A DNA stretch of 64,000 bases from Centroberyx gerrardi (taxonomy: Eukaryota; Chordata; Actinopteri; Beryciformes; Berycidae): positions 2,051,001-2,115,000 of the forward strand of contig NC_136001.1 of NCBI RefSeq assembly GCF_048128805.1, in the 5' to 3' direction. A program made the translations under genes and the position numbers. The notes beneath the pieces are model-generated. The model was not told the DNA's origin, did no database searches, and saw only the letters and a list, made by a program, of their open reading frames with translations. Below, piece by piece: positions 55,201 through 63,979 of this stretch. How positions within the stretch are numbered: position 1 is the stretch's first letter; the number at the start of each line of letters is the position of its first letter.

Positions 55201-57865
55201 TAGCACCGTTATGAGCGAAGCTAGGCTACTGTATTTCTGCCTCTCCCACCATGTTGACATTCCAAAACAGCCCAATGGACAGAATTCTATCCGTCAATAA
55301 TTGTGTCCGTATTCCGACGGATCAGTTTGGCCGCAGCTAGTGGAATTCAACACACGTGCCGTGATCCTGCACAGGATCTGTACTTGTTTTTCCATGCCAA
55401 GAAGATGGCCTGCTGAATTTCCGAAAAGAAGAACTAACAGTTAACGTTACTCGGAATACAGCTGGGTTTCCGAGATTAGCACACGGTATAGCTGCTAGTC
55501 AGTATCCAATGAGTGGACTGATGTTGACTGACGTTAATATTAACTTTTTAACTCTGACTCTGAATGTTTGCTCCCTCAATCCAGATTAATATTGAAAAAT
55601 ATTTTCAAAGAAGGAAAAGGACTCGTCCTGAGGAGGAGCAGGGACAGTCTGGACCAGAGGAGCTGCTAAGCACTAAAACCGAGTAGATAACGTAACAATG
55701 TTAAAGGCTAGTAATTTAACGATGTAAAGATACAGGTGAGACTGACAGCACAGACAGATGTAGCAGGGCAGAGGGTCAGAAAAGCAGATTTCTCTGTAAA
55801 AGGGGCCTCATTTCTATTCTTCTGTATCTTGTAGACAGGACAAAAGCAAGCAACAAACAGAACACTGTAGCACTGTTTATATTTTTAAGTTATGTTATCT
55901 TTGACACAAGTACTTCAAAGGGAGCACTTTAGATATAGGTTAGTTAGTTGTTTGACAAATGGAACTATTTAAAATAGAGTTCATTAGATAATTTTTCAGT
56001 CGTCCAGGTAATGGGATCCTTTATTGATAATAGCCTATATATTGACAATATAAGAGAATACAACCCCCCACCCCCCCGCCAACTCACCTACCACCATAAA
56101 TAGATTTGAATTCTGTGGGAAACACTGAATGCATTAAAAAAACACCAGCCTTATCCTTTAACTACTACTGTATGCTATATGCTGCGGCTGGTCTAGAATA
56201 CTGGACCTTGGGCTAATTCATTAAGCCAGAGAAAACTAAAACTTTGCACTAGGATGACATCACTGCTAAGTAACAGAGTGGCAGCATAGTTATAGCATTT
56301 TAAGCTAAATGTAGCATGTAATGTGCCATTAACATGATCACATACCTGATAAACATGAAATTGCATTTTCACTTATCCTCTTATTGGTAGCATTACTTCC
56401 TAGTAGTTGTGTATGATTTTAACATTAGCAAGAAATCCAGTATAATTTAGCATGATGACCTGCCTGTTCAATATTGCTTTAGCATGACAACTGACCTGTT
56501 CAGTGGCAGTAGGGCAGTAGTAGACGAGCACTAGGGTGGTGAAGACATTGGTGGCCAGGCCAATGATGGTGATGAGGTTGGGGGCGATCCAGGAAGGGAC
56601 TTGTCCCACCAGCCATTCCCAATAGCGCTGCAACAGAGGCTCCAGCAGGGAGCGACCAGCACTGCTGTACCTAACAGGGATGGACAACAACAAAGTGAGG
56701 ACCTGTTGCCCTTACCATGGAGCATTAGGTGGCTCCCAGCGTGGACCAGAGACGATGACAACACAATACTGTCATGGTAGGTCAGAACTGCGAGTTCAAC
56801 ACATGCACCCTGCAAATACAGCGGCACCTTTGTTCGTGCTTAAGTGCACATGCACAACCCCCTTTTCACTGCGGTTTTCATGTGGCCATTTCTGACTGGC
56901 TATACTGATACTGTGTCCTATTTGTACTCCCTTTTAAGTCTCCAGCCAGGGTCCAAAATTAAGTTTTTGGCCCATCTGCCAATGGCAGGTAAACTCAGAA
57001 AATTTACCAGCAAAAATATTTTTTACCAGCCATAAAACAAATTTCATAAAAAATGATTATCTTAAATTCTTAGTATGCAAATTCATGTTATCCTCACTTT
57101 AAGGAGACCATTATGAAAAGTTAACATTGAATATACAGCTTTTATTCATATCTTTTTCAATGAAAAATCAACAGGCATGTTGCACCTTTAACTCATAGTA
57201 CTTTTGGTACTCTGGTACTCATAGTACCAGTGCTTGGCACAAAAGTACACACAGTGCCACACATACACACACACACACGGGGCTCATGTATTGTTCTGAC
57301 GCCACCTAGCTGAAATCCCCTCCGTGACTTTTCTCATTGTCTATCTGTTCATCTTAATTTTTTCTTTTGCTGATTTAACACTGGCGATGTGTCCGGATCA
57401 GTGAGGGTCATATTAGTCTCAACCGGTCTAAGCACATGAATACAGTGTTGTAAACCTGGCCGGTGATCCCATTTTATTTTTCCGCCAAACCCAAAATTTA
57501 CCCGCATTTGGCGCTTGGCGGGTGTTCATTTTGGACCCTGTCTCCAGCATATATGCAGGTGACATGAAAAGTCAAGTGAGCATACTGTATATACCAATGC
57601 TAACTGACTACGTTTCCCAAGACTGTGCCAGCAGCCAGCTCAGTCAGAATGGTAAGTGCAGGAAGCAGTGTTACCTGTGTTCCTCCAGTCTCTTGAGCTG
57701 GTGTCGGGACAGAGGGGGTGAGGGCAGCTCGATGAGCCTGCGCAGCGCTCCAGGGGGCAGCCAGCAGGCCGCCTCCATGCCCATGCCCTGCCCAGGATCC
57801 TTGTCCTTGCCCAGGCCTCGGCGCGAACGCAGGCCCCCCTGCTGCTGCTGCCCCGTGGTGCTCAT
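34153..57865 (-). CDS. cept1: Choline/ethanolamine phosphotransferase 1 (9 coding exons, 424 aa)
   Basis: Transfers phosphocholine or phosphoethanolamine from CDP-choline/CDP-ethanolamine to diacylglycerol, the last Kennedy-pathway step, in ER and nuclear membranes. Coding exons from the start: 57865-57675, 56670-56496, 45024-44877, 44782-44641, 41833-41749, 41351-41220, 38266-38108, 38014-37889, 34269-34153. All introns are GT-AG and phases join to 424 residues (human CEPT1 416). The catalytic CDP-alcohol phosphotransferase motif D-x2-DG-x2-AR-x8-G-x3-D-x3-D is complete: D142, D145, G146, A149, R150, G159, D163, D167. Most of the rest is hydrophobic helices. [51 protein letters not shown] and [12 protein letters not shown] favour CEPT1 over the Golgi paralogue CHPT1. 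The residue 5-35 segment (Q-rich, then basic) is less conserved. Introns 2, 4 and 8 are long and full of transposons. Confidence 0.95.
35149..35403 (+). mobile_element. hAT-type end with a zinc-finger-like exon, cept1 intron 8
   Basis: Starts with CAGGGCTTGACATAAGC, a hAT-type terminus. An open stretch at 35281-35403 follows ([20 protein letters not shown] in its middle) and ends in a donor CCG|GTGAGCC. The E-x-YDEENGK-x-x-CKLC pattern is like the TTF/BED-type zinc finger at the start of ZNF862-like and hAT transposase proteins. No matching far end was seen close by. It is probably an old fragment. Confidence 0.5.
35404..36940. repeat. Degenerate repeats in cept1 intron 8
   Basis: About 36085-36420 consists of loosely repeated CATCAGCTAATGACTCAGTT and TGTTTTGTCTTCAG words, with units of roughly 60-70 bp. 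A GGGCCAGTG word occurs twice near 35935-35970. No gene is supported. Confidence 0.5.
36950..37499. repeat. Direct repeat pair around a promoter-like stretch
   Basis: Copies at 36950-37029 and 37420-37499 share CCTAATTCCTA, GTCCATCCACAGATGTAC and GGAGGAGTTTCACCATG. Between them a pair of CAATCAGAGTT words precedes CTTTCCCTCT stretches and a TATA-like GAGTATATACACG. The layout resembles the long repeats of a retroelement, but no coding domain was recognised. Confidence 0.45.
37889..38014 (-). CDS. cept1: cept1 coding exon 8
   Basis: TCCATAG|...|GTAAGT, 42 codons. Encodes [20 protein letters not shown] to [12 protein letters not shown]. Confidence 0.96.
38108..38266 (-). CDS. cept1: cept1 coding exon 7
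   Basis: TCCCCAG|...|GTAAGT, 53 codons. Encodes [20 protein letters not shown] through [17 protein letters not shown] and SAKITNKLV. Confidence 0.96.
38780..39655 (-). repeat. Repeat copy A, inverted relative to 54.7-55.4 kb
   Basis: It shares, in reverse complement, ACACACGTGCCGTG and GATCCTGYACAG-like words (about 39205-39235 against 55350-55380) and CGCTTAGTGAG (about 39620 against 54697). It ends in a (TGAC)n run at about 39636-39655. It is an unclassified repeat family present twice in this window. Confidence 0.45.
40543..40795. repeat. Minisatellite, ~36-bp unit, about 7 copies
   Basis: The unit is close to TTAACCTATTCTGAATAAGC followed by TGTTTTTATCTG. A single stray copy lies at about 39915-39945. 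Located in cept1 intron 6. Confidence 0.85.
40860..40983 (-). mobile_element. hAT-type end in cept1 intron 6
   Basis: On the minus strand it begins CAGGGCTTGACATTGCC, matching the start of the fragment at 35149, followed by a CCCAGTGGCCC block also found there. The two ends point toward each other and enclose cept1 exons 7 and 8. The flanking octamers are CAGTTTTG on the left and CAGTAGCA on the right, only partly alike. Confidence 0.5.
41220..41351 (-). CDS. cept1: cept1 coding exon 6
   Basis: TCCACAG|...|GTAAGT, 44 codons. Encodes [17 protein letters not shown] through [10 protein letters not shown] and [11 protein letters not shown]. Confidence 0.96.
41749..41833 (-). CDS. cept1: cept1 coding exon 5
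   Basis: CACTCAG|...|GTAATT. Encodes [20 protein letters not shown] to FWQSL. Confidence 0.95.
42469..43281. mobile_element. hAT-like element, 813 bp, nested
   Basis: It is flanked by the 8-bp duplication TACATGTG at 42461-42468 and 43282-43289, extended to GCCTACATGTG on both sides. The ends carry ATATCG/CGATAT-rich sequence (ACTATATATCGTGG, TTTTCATATCGGC). The interior 42895-42995 recurs in reverse complement at about 61365-61460. Confidence 0.8.
43512..43947. mobile_element. MITE with 29-bp perfect inverted ends, nested
   Basis: It starts CCACATCCACACTAATACGT and ends with the exact reverse complement. The inverted repeat continues through TTTCGTTTT. Size 436 bp. A clean target duplication was not found; CACTCAGG and TATCAGTG flank it. 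Confidence 0.75.
44641..44782 (-). CDS. cept1: cept1 coding exon 4
   Basis: CTCTCCAG|...|GTGAGT. Encodes [18 protein letters not shown], a hydrophobic helix and [17 protein letters not shown]. Confidence 0.95.
44877..45024 (-). CDS. cept1: cept1 coding exon 3 (catalytic motif)
   Basis: TTTCAG|...|GTTAAC. Encodes residues 123-171 with the complete CDP-alcohol phosphotransferase motif and [18 protein letters not shown]. Confidence 0.96.
45430..45565. repeat. Tandem repeat in cept1 intron 2
   Basis: Three copies of GCTGTCACTGGTTATGCTGC followed by TCACT, with variable spacers. Confidence 0.85.
45566..48837. other. cept1 intron 2, part, mostly unrecognised
   Basis: The only recognised element is a single hAT-like terminus at about 47475-47527, which on the minus strand reads CAGGGTTCTACGGTAAGC. 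No exon or RNA gene is supported. Confidence 0.4.
48838..49133 (+). repeat. Interspersed repeat with a GCCGCAAGCGGC start and an A tail
   Basis: Starts near TATAGCCGCAAGCGGC. It includes a second AAAGCCGCGAGCAGC stretch and an AATAATAATAATAAA block. It ends in a short hairpin (GGGTTCTACC / GGTATGAACCC) with a run of A. The A tail suggests retroposition. The family is common in fish, but its name is not recalled with certainty. Confidence 0.6.
49883..50240 (+). mobile_element. hAT-like left end
   Basis: Begins CAGGGCTCCAGACTAACTTT and repeats ACTAACTTTTTCAA shortly after, as many hAT ends do. The other end was not found. Confidence 0.4.
50774..52373. mobile_element. 1.6-kb DNA transposon with GGGCCTCATTCACGAAAC ends
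   Basis: The ends GGGCCTCATTCACGAAAC and GTTTCGTGAATGAGGCCC are exact inverted repeats, flanked by ATT at 50771-50773 and 52374-52376. The 3-bp duplication and the GGGCC start suggest a Harbinger-type non-autonomous element. Both terminal regions repeat ACG-rich words (TTACGAACG, GCGTGGGGC). A LINE-tail-like GATCAATAAAGTTCTATC lies at about 51187. Confidence 0.75.
52780..53640 (+). repeat. LINE 3'-tail-like repeat, split by a hAT element
   Basis: 52795-53001 has ACCAAGTTTTGTGCAAATCC, a (GGAC)n run and ACACACAGACGC. It resumes after the insertion with AGGTGAAAATATGACC and CCTCCTTGGCGGAGGTAATA. This order is typical of a common fish LINE tail. Joining the two pieces across one copy of ACAGACGC gives an uninterrupted repeat. 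Confidence 0.65.
53002..53588. mobile_element. hAT MITE, 587 bp, exact 8-bp target duplication
   Basis: Ends TAGTGCTGTGAC and GTCACAGCCCTA; duplication ACAGACGC at 52994-53001 and 53589-53596. It contains a hairpin (CTATCCAATTGTATTG at about 53097 with its complement at about 53146) and a T run. No transposase fragment was seen. Confidence 0.92.
54455..54600. repeat. TCTC/GCTC low-complexity stretch
   Basis: A CT-rich microsatellite region. ORFs across it (Ser/Leu-rich) are not genes. Confidence 0.8.
54690..55700 (+). repeat. Repeat copy B, inverted relative to 38.8-39.6 kb
   Basis: Contains AACGCTTAGTGAG, an ACCGGAACGCACCGGTACGC block, GGAATTCAACACACGTGCCG and GATCCTGCACAGGATCTG. A block near 55255-55330 (CAGAATTCTATCCGTCAATA, GACGGATCAGT) also occurs inside the hAT MITE at about 53300-53370. 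Confidence 0.45.
56496..56670 (-). CDS. cept1: cept1 coding exon 2
   Basis: CTGTTAG|...|GTCAGT. Encodes residues 65-122, [20 protein letters not shown] to YCPTATEQ, including the first membrane segment. Confidence 0.95.
56947..57540. mobile_element. hAT MITE, 594 bp, in cept1 intron 1
   Basis: Ends CAGGGTCCAAAATTAAG and CATTTTGGACCCTG; exact duplication TCTCCAGC at 56939-56946 and 57541-57548. Includes a (CA)n run. Non-autonomous. Confidence 0.93.
57675..57865 (-). CDS. cept1: cept1 coding exon 1
   Basis: ATG at 57865 begins [11 protein letters not shown]. An in-frame TGA lies 15 codons upstream, so this is the first possible start. Ends [12 protein letters not shown] plus AG, with donor GTAACAC. 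The exon itself starts at about 57957 after the acceptor CCCCATAG, leaving 92 bp of 5' UTR. Confidence 0.9.
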
Positions 57866-59225
57866 GGAGCCTGGCTGGCTGCTTGTGTTGTCCCTGATGC
57901 CTCACAATGCCTCTGCCACCGTCTCCCCTGATGTGCTCTGGAACTATGGGTTGCACACTATGGGGATGGGAGGAGGGTAATGTTACCTGTGTGAACTAAT
58001 CTGTTGTAGTTAGAGGTTGGTAAGAAGATGAAATAGGCACATGTAGAACATTCAGTGTTAAAATAAAAATCTGTGGCAGCCTTCTTTGGTGAAATTACAG
58101 AAACATAATCATTCCATCCACACTTGTCTACAAGGAACAGTGATGACCCAACTTAGTACTGATACCAAGTTTGCTGCAAACCCAGATAAGGATGACTAGT
58201 TCTCTTTCATAAGTGTAAATGAAAAAGGTGAAAAAGGATGTCAGTTAGCTGTGGTTAGAGATTGAGTTATCATTTTACATCCATCATACACAGCCATTCA
58301 GTCTGGCTGGTTTTGCAGGTTCCTACCATGCTTTCCCACCCTGGCAGATGCACAGGGCAGGGATGTGACCAGTTTGCTATACTCCACTAAAACTGTCACT
58401 TCCACAAGGGAAAAGCACGGTGGCCTTTCAAAATACTGCTAAATCCCACATCGGGTATGCAAATACGGTTACACATCTGTAGCTTTGTCTGTCTTGTGCC
58501 AGGGAAATTATTATTCTTTATTCTTCAATTTAACCCTCAGGTGCCCACCAGCCCAAGCCATACGTCAGCACAACAGTTCATTACTAGCTTACCCTTGTCC
58601 ATTGTACTTAAAATTGTCAAATGTATTACTTTAGCAAAGCAAGGAGTGTAATCCTTTCAGATGAGTGCTAAAACGAACTGAAATCTATGCAACTTGTAGT
58701 ATTTTACATGCTTATGAGTCACTCCGAAAAACGCCATTATTGGCAGTCATTCCATTCAAAACGTTTAGGAGCAAATCAACCAGACAACTCAAGCAGACGG
58801 GATGGAGGATAAACTTGGTCGGACATAGCAGTGTTTACCAGTTCTTACTGTGACTGTCAGCAACACATGTACAGCTAGCGAACAAACTCAGCTGCTTAAT
58901 TAGGTACCGTAGGCTAGCTGGCTTTATGTTAGCTAACGTTAAATGTGGCAGCTGTTGGTAGCATTAGCAGATTAGCCGGTCTGACTGTAACATTAGCTTA
59001 GCAGGTACAGAGGAGTTGTGTCAGTATCATAACATTATTAATCTCGGTTGGCTTGACAACTCTTCTTTATACTTACGTTTATTAAATGGATATTTTTCCT
59101 TCGATATTTGGATAAAATCGCACCATCCCCTTCCCCCTCCGTGATGACTACAGCTAGCTAGCCTAACTAGCTAGCTTACCGTCAGAGAGCGAGCAGCTGA
59201 ACATACTAGAGATATATCGACTGAC

Positions 59226-59480
59226 CTGGAGAGGTAAAAGGACAAGAGAGCCGCGGAAATGTCCGAGGCGGCGGTGGAGGGAGTTCACACCGAGGGAAGG
59301 GGCCCCTCTCTAGGGGGTAAATTTCAGATTTTCCCTTTATGACTAAAAATAGCGAAGGGATGTTTAGTTGCTGCAGGTGGGATCACCCAGACTCGTCCCA
59401 CTAGTTAACACAGCAAGCTAGCTACCGTTAGCCGCCGTCACAGAAACACCGGCTACTTCCGTCGCAGTTGAAGCTGACAG
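59226..59480 (-). promoter_or_regulatory. cept1: cept1 non-coding first exon and GC-rich promoter region
   Basis: The minus strand has a donor CTCTCCAG|GTCAGTCG at 59226/59225, matching in kind the acceptor at 57957/57958. Upstream are GC-rich stretches (GCCGCCTCGGACATTTCCGC, CGTCACAGAAACACCGG) typical of a housekeeping CpG promoter. The transcription start is not fixed. Confidence 0.5.
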
Positions 59481-59551
59481 GTTGGCAGGGACATGCCAGA
59501 TGATGTGTGACGGGTCCAGATAAAACCTCTTTGGTCCAGACGACTACACCA

Positions 59552-59709
59552 GGGGCACGTTCAAAGTTTGCACCGTTTTGCTACGGTGCAAAACGTTTTC
59601 CGGTTGAACGTTTGCTCATAAAACCTTGAATTCAACCATGAGTTCAACGCACAAACGTTTCCTTTTAAACTTCCTGTTTCCTACGTTTTGGGGCAATTGA
59701 ACGTGCCCC
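59552..59709. mobile_element. Short MITE, 158 bp, upstream of cept1
   Basis: The inverted ends are GGGGCACGTTCAA and TTGAACGTGCCCC, with AACGTTT-rich interior. No target duplication could be fixed. It lies about 330 bp upstream of the cept1 non-coding exon. Confidence 0.7.
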
Positions 59710-59769
59710 AGTTTGGTCCGGGGACCACCAGGGGTCCCTGAGGGGGTTTCAGGGGTGTTAAACGTCACC

Positions 59770-62568
59770 ATTATTTCATTTACAAGAAGTTAACACAATT
59801 AGAGAATGTAGAATAATGATTGTTTAGAACATCGTTTCACTGTTATCTCTCTACCTACTCTGCAGATAGTCATGGAATTCTGGACAATATCTAACAATAA
59901 AAATATTCTCAGATTTAGGTCCGAGAGACAAAATCTCATAGGTCAGTGCCAACTTGTATGATCCAACATATGTAAACAGCCAAATACAACGTAGGTTCAC
60001 AGAATCACTGCCTAATAATTTGTGTTTTCATCAGCTTGTATTGCCTCTATTCATTGTTTGGATACTCTGGCAGCTATTAATGATGTTGATAACTTAATGA
60101 TGATAACTAATTGTAAAAACTGTAATTGTAGGCTATGTAGGCTATTTTAAAACATAGTATAAAATGCAAGGACAATCTGAATTTCGGATTTGTCTGAGTT
60201 TATGTGGGCTAAAGAGTATATTTGGAACTAGGGTAACCTCATCAATATTCTTATATTAGTTTTCCATCACATTTGCCCAGTTTGAGCGAGAATTCAGAGA
60301 ATGTTTACATATAACCACACACGTTGCTGTAAGTAACTGTCTGGTGACTGGAATTATGGGGAGGGAAAGTGTCAACTTACGCCACCTGCTGGTTGCATTC
60401 AAAGAAAGAAAAAAAAAATCACCATTCATTTTCCCATAGGGGAATTTTCAATAATTGATTACAAATTTGTAACTGCTTGAACGTTCAACATTTTACGACA
60501 CTAAGGCACATCAGCTGGGTTATTCTCATGAAAATCTTGTTTGAGTGAGATCTCATGGAAAAAAAAATGTATGTACTCTAGGGCCCTACATGTAGGACTA
60601 TATGTATCATAAAATTTCCAATTGAGGCATGAAGAACTATATCAAAACATTCGATCATTTTATACACATTCATGCACATTTTCCCAACGATTTTACTTAA
60701 ATTGATTATGACATAATAGGATACATGAAAGTTATAAAGATTTATAACTGCATTCTGTAAATTGATTTCTCATTACTGCAACATGTGGTACAATTTTAAA
60801 ACTGAGTGTTAATATTTCATGTTAAACTTTTAATTTTAAAAATTGGATCACTAATGATCTGCAGATTTTGGAGAGGAGTTTGATAATTTCGGTAATTAAC
60901 ATTATTAAACTCAATATAGGCTAAAGTAAACACCACATTTTACAGCAGTGATTAACTATCACCATAATGTAATTGTTTAAAATCATATCATATGTATTTA
61001 GGAATTCTCACTGCGGAAGCTATACTCTGCCAATCAGTAGACCTATATGACAGAATAGATTACATTATTGTCTACCAGAGGATTTTTTTTGTCGGCAAAA
61101 GTCCACAGTATATTCACAGGCAACTCCACATGATCTGCAGTGACTACCTAAGAGTGGACTTTTGTAAGTATGACCAAGCTCAGGGAGATAACCAACCACA
61201 TGCAACACTGACACCTTGAGAATTTCACCCATAGAATTAGATTTAAACCCAAGGCTAATACAAGTTCTTAAAGCATGAGCAGAGAATAGATTTCTGAAGG
61301 GTTTCTTTATTTATCAATAAATAAAACAGACTGGATGCTGGAAAAGTAAAATATAAGGCGGTGATTGTAATCAAATGACAACCACAGCCAATGAACTGTC
61401 TATATTGTAAGGCACCATATTGGTAGGAGATGCATGTGACATCATGGGAATACTATGAATAGACGAAGAAGAAGTAGATGAGGTAGGTTGAGGGAAAGTG
61501 GATACACCAAAATAAATTACATGCAAATAAATTATAAACACATCATCACAAAATAACTCCTGGAATGCATGGAACATCACATATTGATGATATATAAGAG
61601 TTTAACAATATCCAAGAGTAGAATTTTCTTTTAATTTGGGGGATTTTTCAACATTGAATAACACCTTTAAAACTGGAATACCTTTCACAGAGGCAATGCA
61701 CGGTCTATGAAGGTCTACAGAGACGTGCTTATTGCTGGTTGAAAACTTAACCCAATACCCCGCCAGGAAGACTTTTTGCTAGTCTCCAGTCCAAGGAGGC
61801 AAATAAATAAATAAATAATTAACAGGAATAAATGTGTCTTGAAATGTCCAATCTCAATTTGGAACTTTTTCCCGTCAGTTGTTTTCCGCCTTAATTATTG
61901 ATTTATTTCATTGTGCAATTATAGCATTGACAAAATTCCACTCACACTCTCCCTGTTCCATAAACAAATAGCTTGGTCATTAATCTATAAACACAACTTT
62001 TTTCCGCATATATACTTCATCTGGAACTTACGGAAGCCCAGGAACATACTGTATAATAATAAATTGGCTTCTTATTGAATTACAAAAATTTGAAATGCCT
62101 GTAATGATTATGGATGCTATCTCTTCAGGAGTAACAGAACTTTTTTAGGTCATAATCCTCAGCCTGCTGAGCTTTTATCACTCAGGCCTGCTGACACATC
62201 AAGAGGGGGAAGCTTGCTTTTCTCTGCACTGTAAGAATAACATTAAAGCATTTCTGTCTGCTCTTTTTGTAAGAAAGTATGGTTATTTCCCCATAAATAC
62301 TTAATTAAAAATAACGTTAAGGAAGTGTCATTTAAAATTATTCACAAATTCTACCCAGCTAGCCATTAACATAAGTAAAAAAAAGTCAGAAACAGTCAGA
62401 AAAAAAAGAAAGTTTAGCCTGTAACTTTACATTTACATTTAACATGACATATTCTTGCAAAATCATTTGAATTACTGTTGGAATAATTGTACATAGAAAA
62501 TTATCCTATATTTGCTTATATTGTTTGAGAGCTATATATGTGTGTGTGTGTGTGTCTGTGCGAGAGGA
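59770..62568. other. AT-rich intergenic DNA
   Basis: No gene is supported. About 61365-61460 is a reverse-complement copy of part of the hAT-like element at 42895-42995. A (TAAA)n run is at about 61799-61818 and a (TG)n run at about 62538-62553. Confidence 0.5.
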
Positions 62569-62993
62569 TGTGTTAACTGTTTTTCAGAGATATCACGAAG
62601 CCTCATGGGCAGGCTCAGGGTCGAGGTGACCGCATTGAGGAGGCAGATGAGAAACACTCCTACAAGAAGGCGGAGGCCGCAACTATGCCTTTGATCTAAA
62701 TGAAGACACCTGCTACAAACGAGAACTTCTTTGTAACCATGTTTTAGAAAAGATACGTAGAGAATTTCAGCCCGTGTGTCCCCCACCCTTTAGGGGCTGT
62801 AATCCTTTTGTAACTAGGAACCACCTTAAGGAAATAAAAAGAGAGGAGACGGCGGGACGGGTTCAGAGCGGGGTGGAAAGTGTAACTGAGCACGTTTCCG
62901 TCCGTTCTCCCTTGCAAGGAAGAAAACTCTAACTCTGTGTCTTCTCTCTTTTTGTGTGTGTTTTAATAATGTTCAGGTTGCTTGAACCCGACA
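62569..62993 (+). mobile_element. 5' LTR of an endogenous retrovirus (start uncertain)
   Basis: The right end is set by the primer site that follows: ...CTTGAACCCGACA, then TTAACT and the primer site. An AATAAA in GGAAATAAAAAGAG near 62830 gives the R region. A possible start is TGTGTTAACTG at 62569, directly after a (TG)n run, so the left border could lie elsewhere. The other LTR is outside the window. Confidence 0.55.
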
Positions 62994-62999
62994 TTAACT

Positions 63000-63016
63000 T
63001 GGTCCTTCGAGCCGGA
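63000..63016 (+). other. Retroviral primer-binding site, tRNA-Tyr type
   Basis: TGGTCCTTCGAGCCGGA is complementary over 17 bases to the 3' end of vertebrate tRNA-Tyr including CCA. It fixes plus-strand orientation. Confidence 0.8.
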
Positions 63017-63602
63017 TACCAATAGATCTGAGGATTTCAGTGGGCGAGGCGGACACCAGGAAAATCCGTGCACGGTGAGTCCTTTTCCAGGACTGATCCG
63101 CCCCGCCGACTGAGATCCGACGGTTGACGGTAGTCTGACAGGGAGACAACACAAATCGGTGAGTTACAGTTTTCTTAAAAAGGAAAAGAATGACTGAGGG
63201 TCATTGCGAAAACCCTGAATATTCTAGACACTGGCAGGTGAATAAGGGCAAAGAAGTCCTGGGGCGCAGTTAAATTCCGTAGAGGACGGCGGAGTCCCCT
63301 GTGTTACAGTTAAATTCCGTAGGACGGCGGAGTCCTCTGTAAGCCTAAAAGAGCGCAGCGTAAAGTACGAAAGAGTGAGTGAGTGAGTGAGTGGAGGGGA
63401 AAATACCACTAGGTATTTAACCTCATACCAAAAGGCAGGAGTTAAACAGTGGACTTTTGTGGATGCAAAGGCAAGAAGTCTCCACTCGAAAGAGTTGAAG
63501 TGAGACTTACCACAAAAGGAAATTTGAATCACTGTCCTGCTTGAATTTCCCAGTGTTTAGAACACCCTAGGTGTTATTACACTGGACTAAAAGACACATA
63601 AA
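63017..63602 (+). other. Retroviral leader with an internal duplication
   Basis: A donor-like ACGGTGAGT lies at about 63073, as in retroviral leaders that splice to env. Two copies of CAGTTAAATTCCGTAG plus GGACGGCGGAGTCC occur at 63267-63303 and 63307-63340. A (GTGA)n run is at about 63372-63392. The region probably carries the packaging signal. Confidence 0.55.
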
Positions 63603-63979
63603 ATGGGGAAAGGAAATGGTAAATGTCAAATTAGAGAAGCATTGCAATGCAAAGATTGGAAATATATCGGAAAAAAAAAAAAAAAAAAACCCCGCAAAAA
63701 GTAAAATACCTTGAAAAATGGGTGAAAAAGTACAACTATAATGGTAAATTAAGTACTCAGAAATTAACTGAATTACAGGGAGCAATAGAAAGGAAGAATA
63801 AAAGCAGAAACAAGAAAGTGCGCAAAGATGGTTATGAGGATGTGAAATACTGGCTAGAAGTAGCACAGAAAAGAGAAGAAGGCGACAGGAAGGTTAAAGA
63901 GGCTAAGGAAAAGGAATGTGCAGATAAATGTGTTGAGGCAGACAGAAACAAAGTTAACGTTTCACAGAAAAGAGGATGA
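63603..63979 (+). pseudogene. Start of a retroviral gag, frame disrupted, runs to the window edge
   Basis: An ATG at 63603 gives a Met-Gly start followed by a Lys-rich stretch, as expected of a myristoylated matrix protein. After about 22 codons the frame enters a run of 19 A residues (63671-63689) and soon ends. A second frame downstream of the run is open to 63979 and is very rich in Lys and Glu, consistent with the continuing matrix region. The A run therefore probably broke the gene by slippage, or is a sequencing error. No capsid, protease or pol is in the window. A class I-type (gamma/epsilon-like) origin is a guess from the leader and Met-Gly start. Confidence 0.5.

Noticed and set aside
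34153..57865. Assignment of this gene as chpt1
   Set aside because: Residues around the N terminus, exon 7 and the C terminus match CEPT1 patterns ([31 protein letters not shown]) better than CHPT1. Chromosomal neighbours alone were not used.
57522..57980. 152-codon plus-strand ORF
   Set aside because: It overlaps cept1 coding exon 1 on the opposite strand in GC-rich sequence, and the cept1 exon has family similarity and splice sites.
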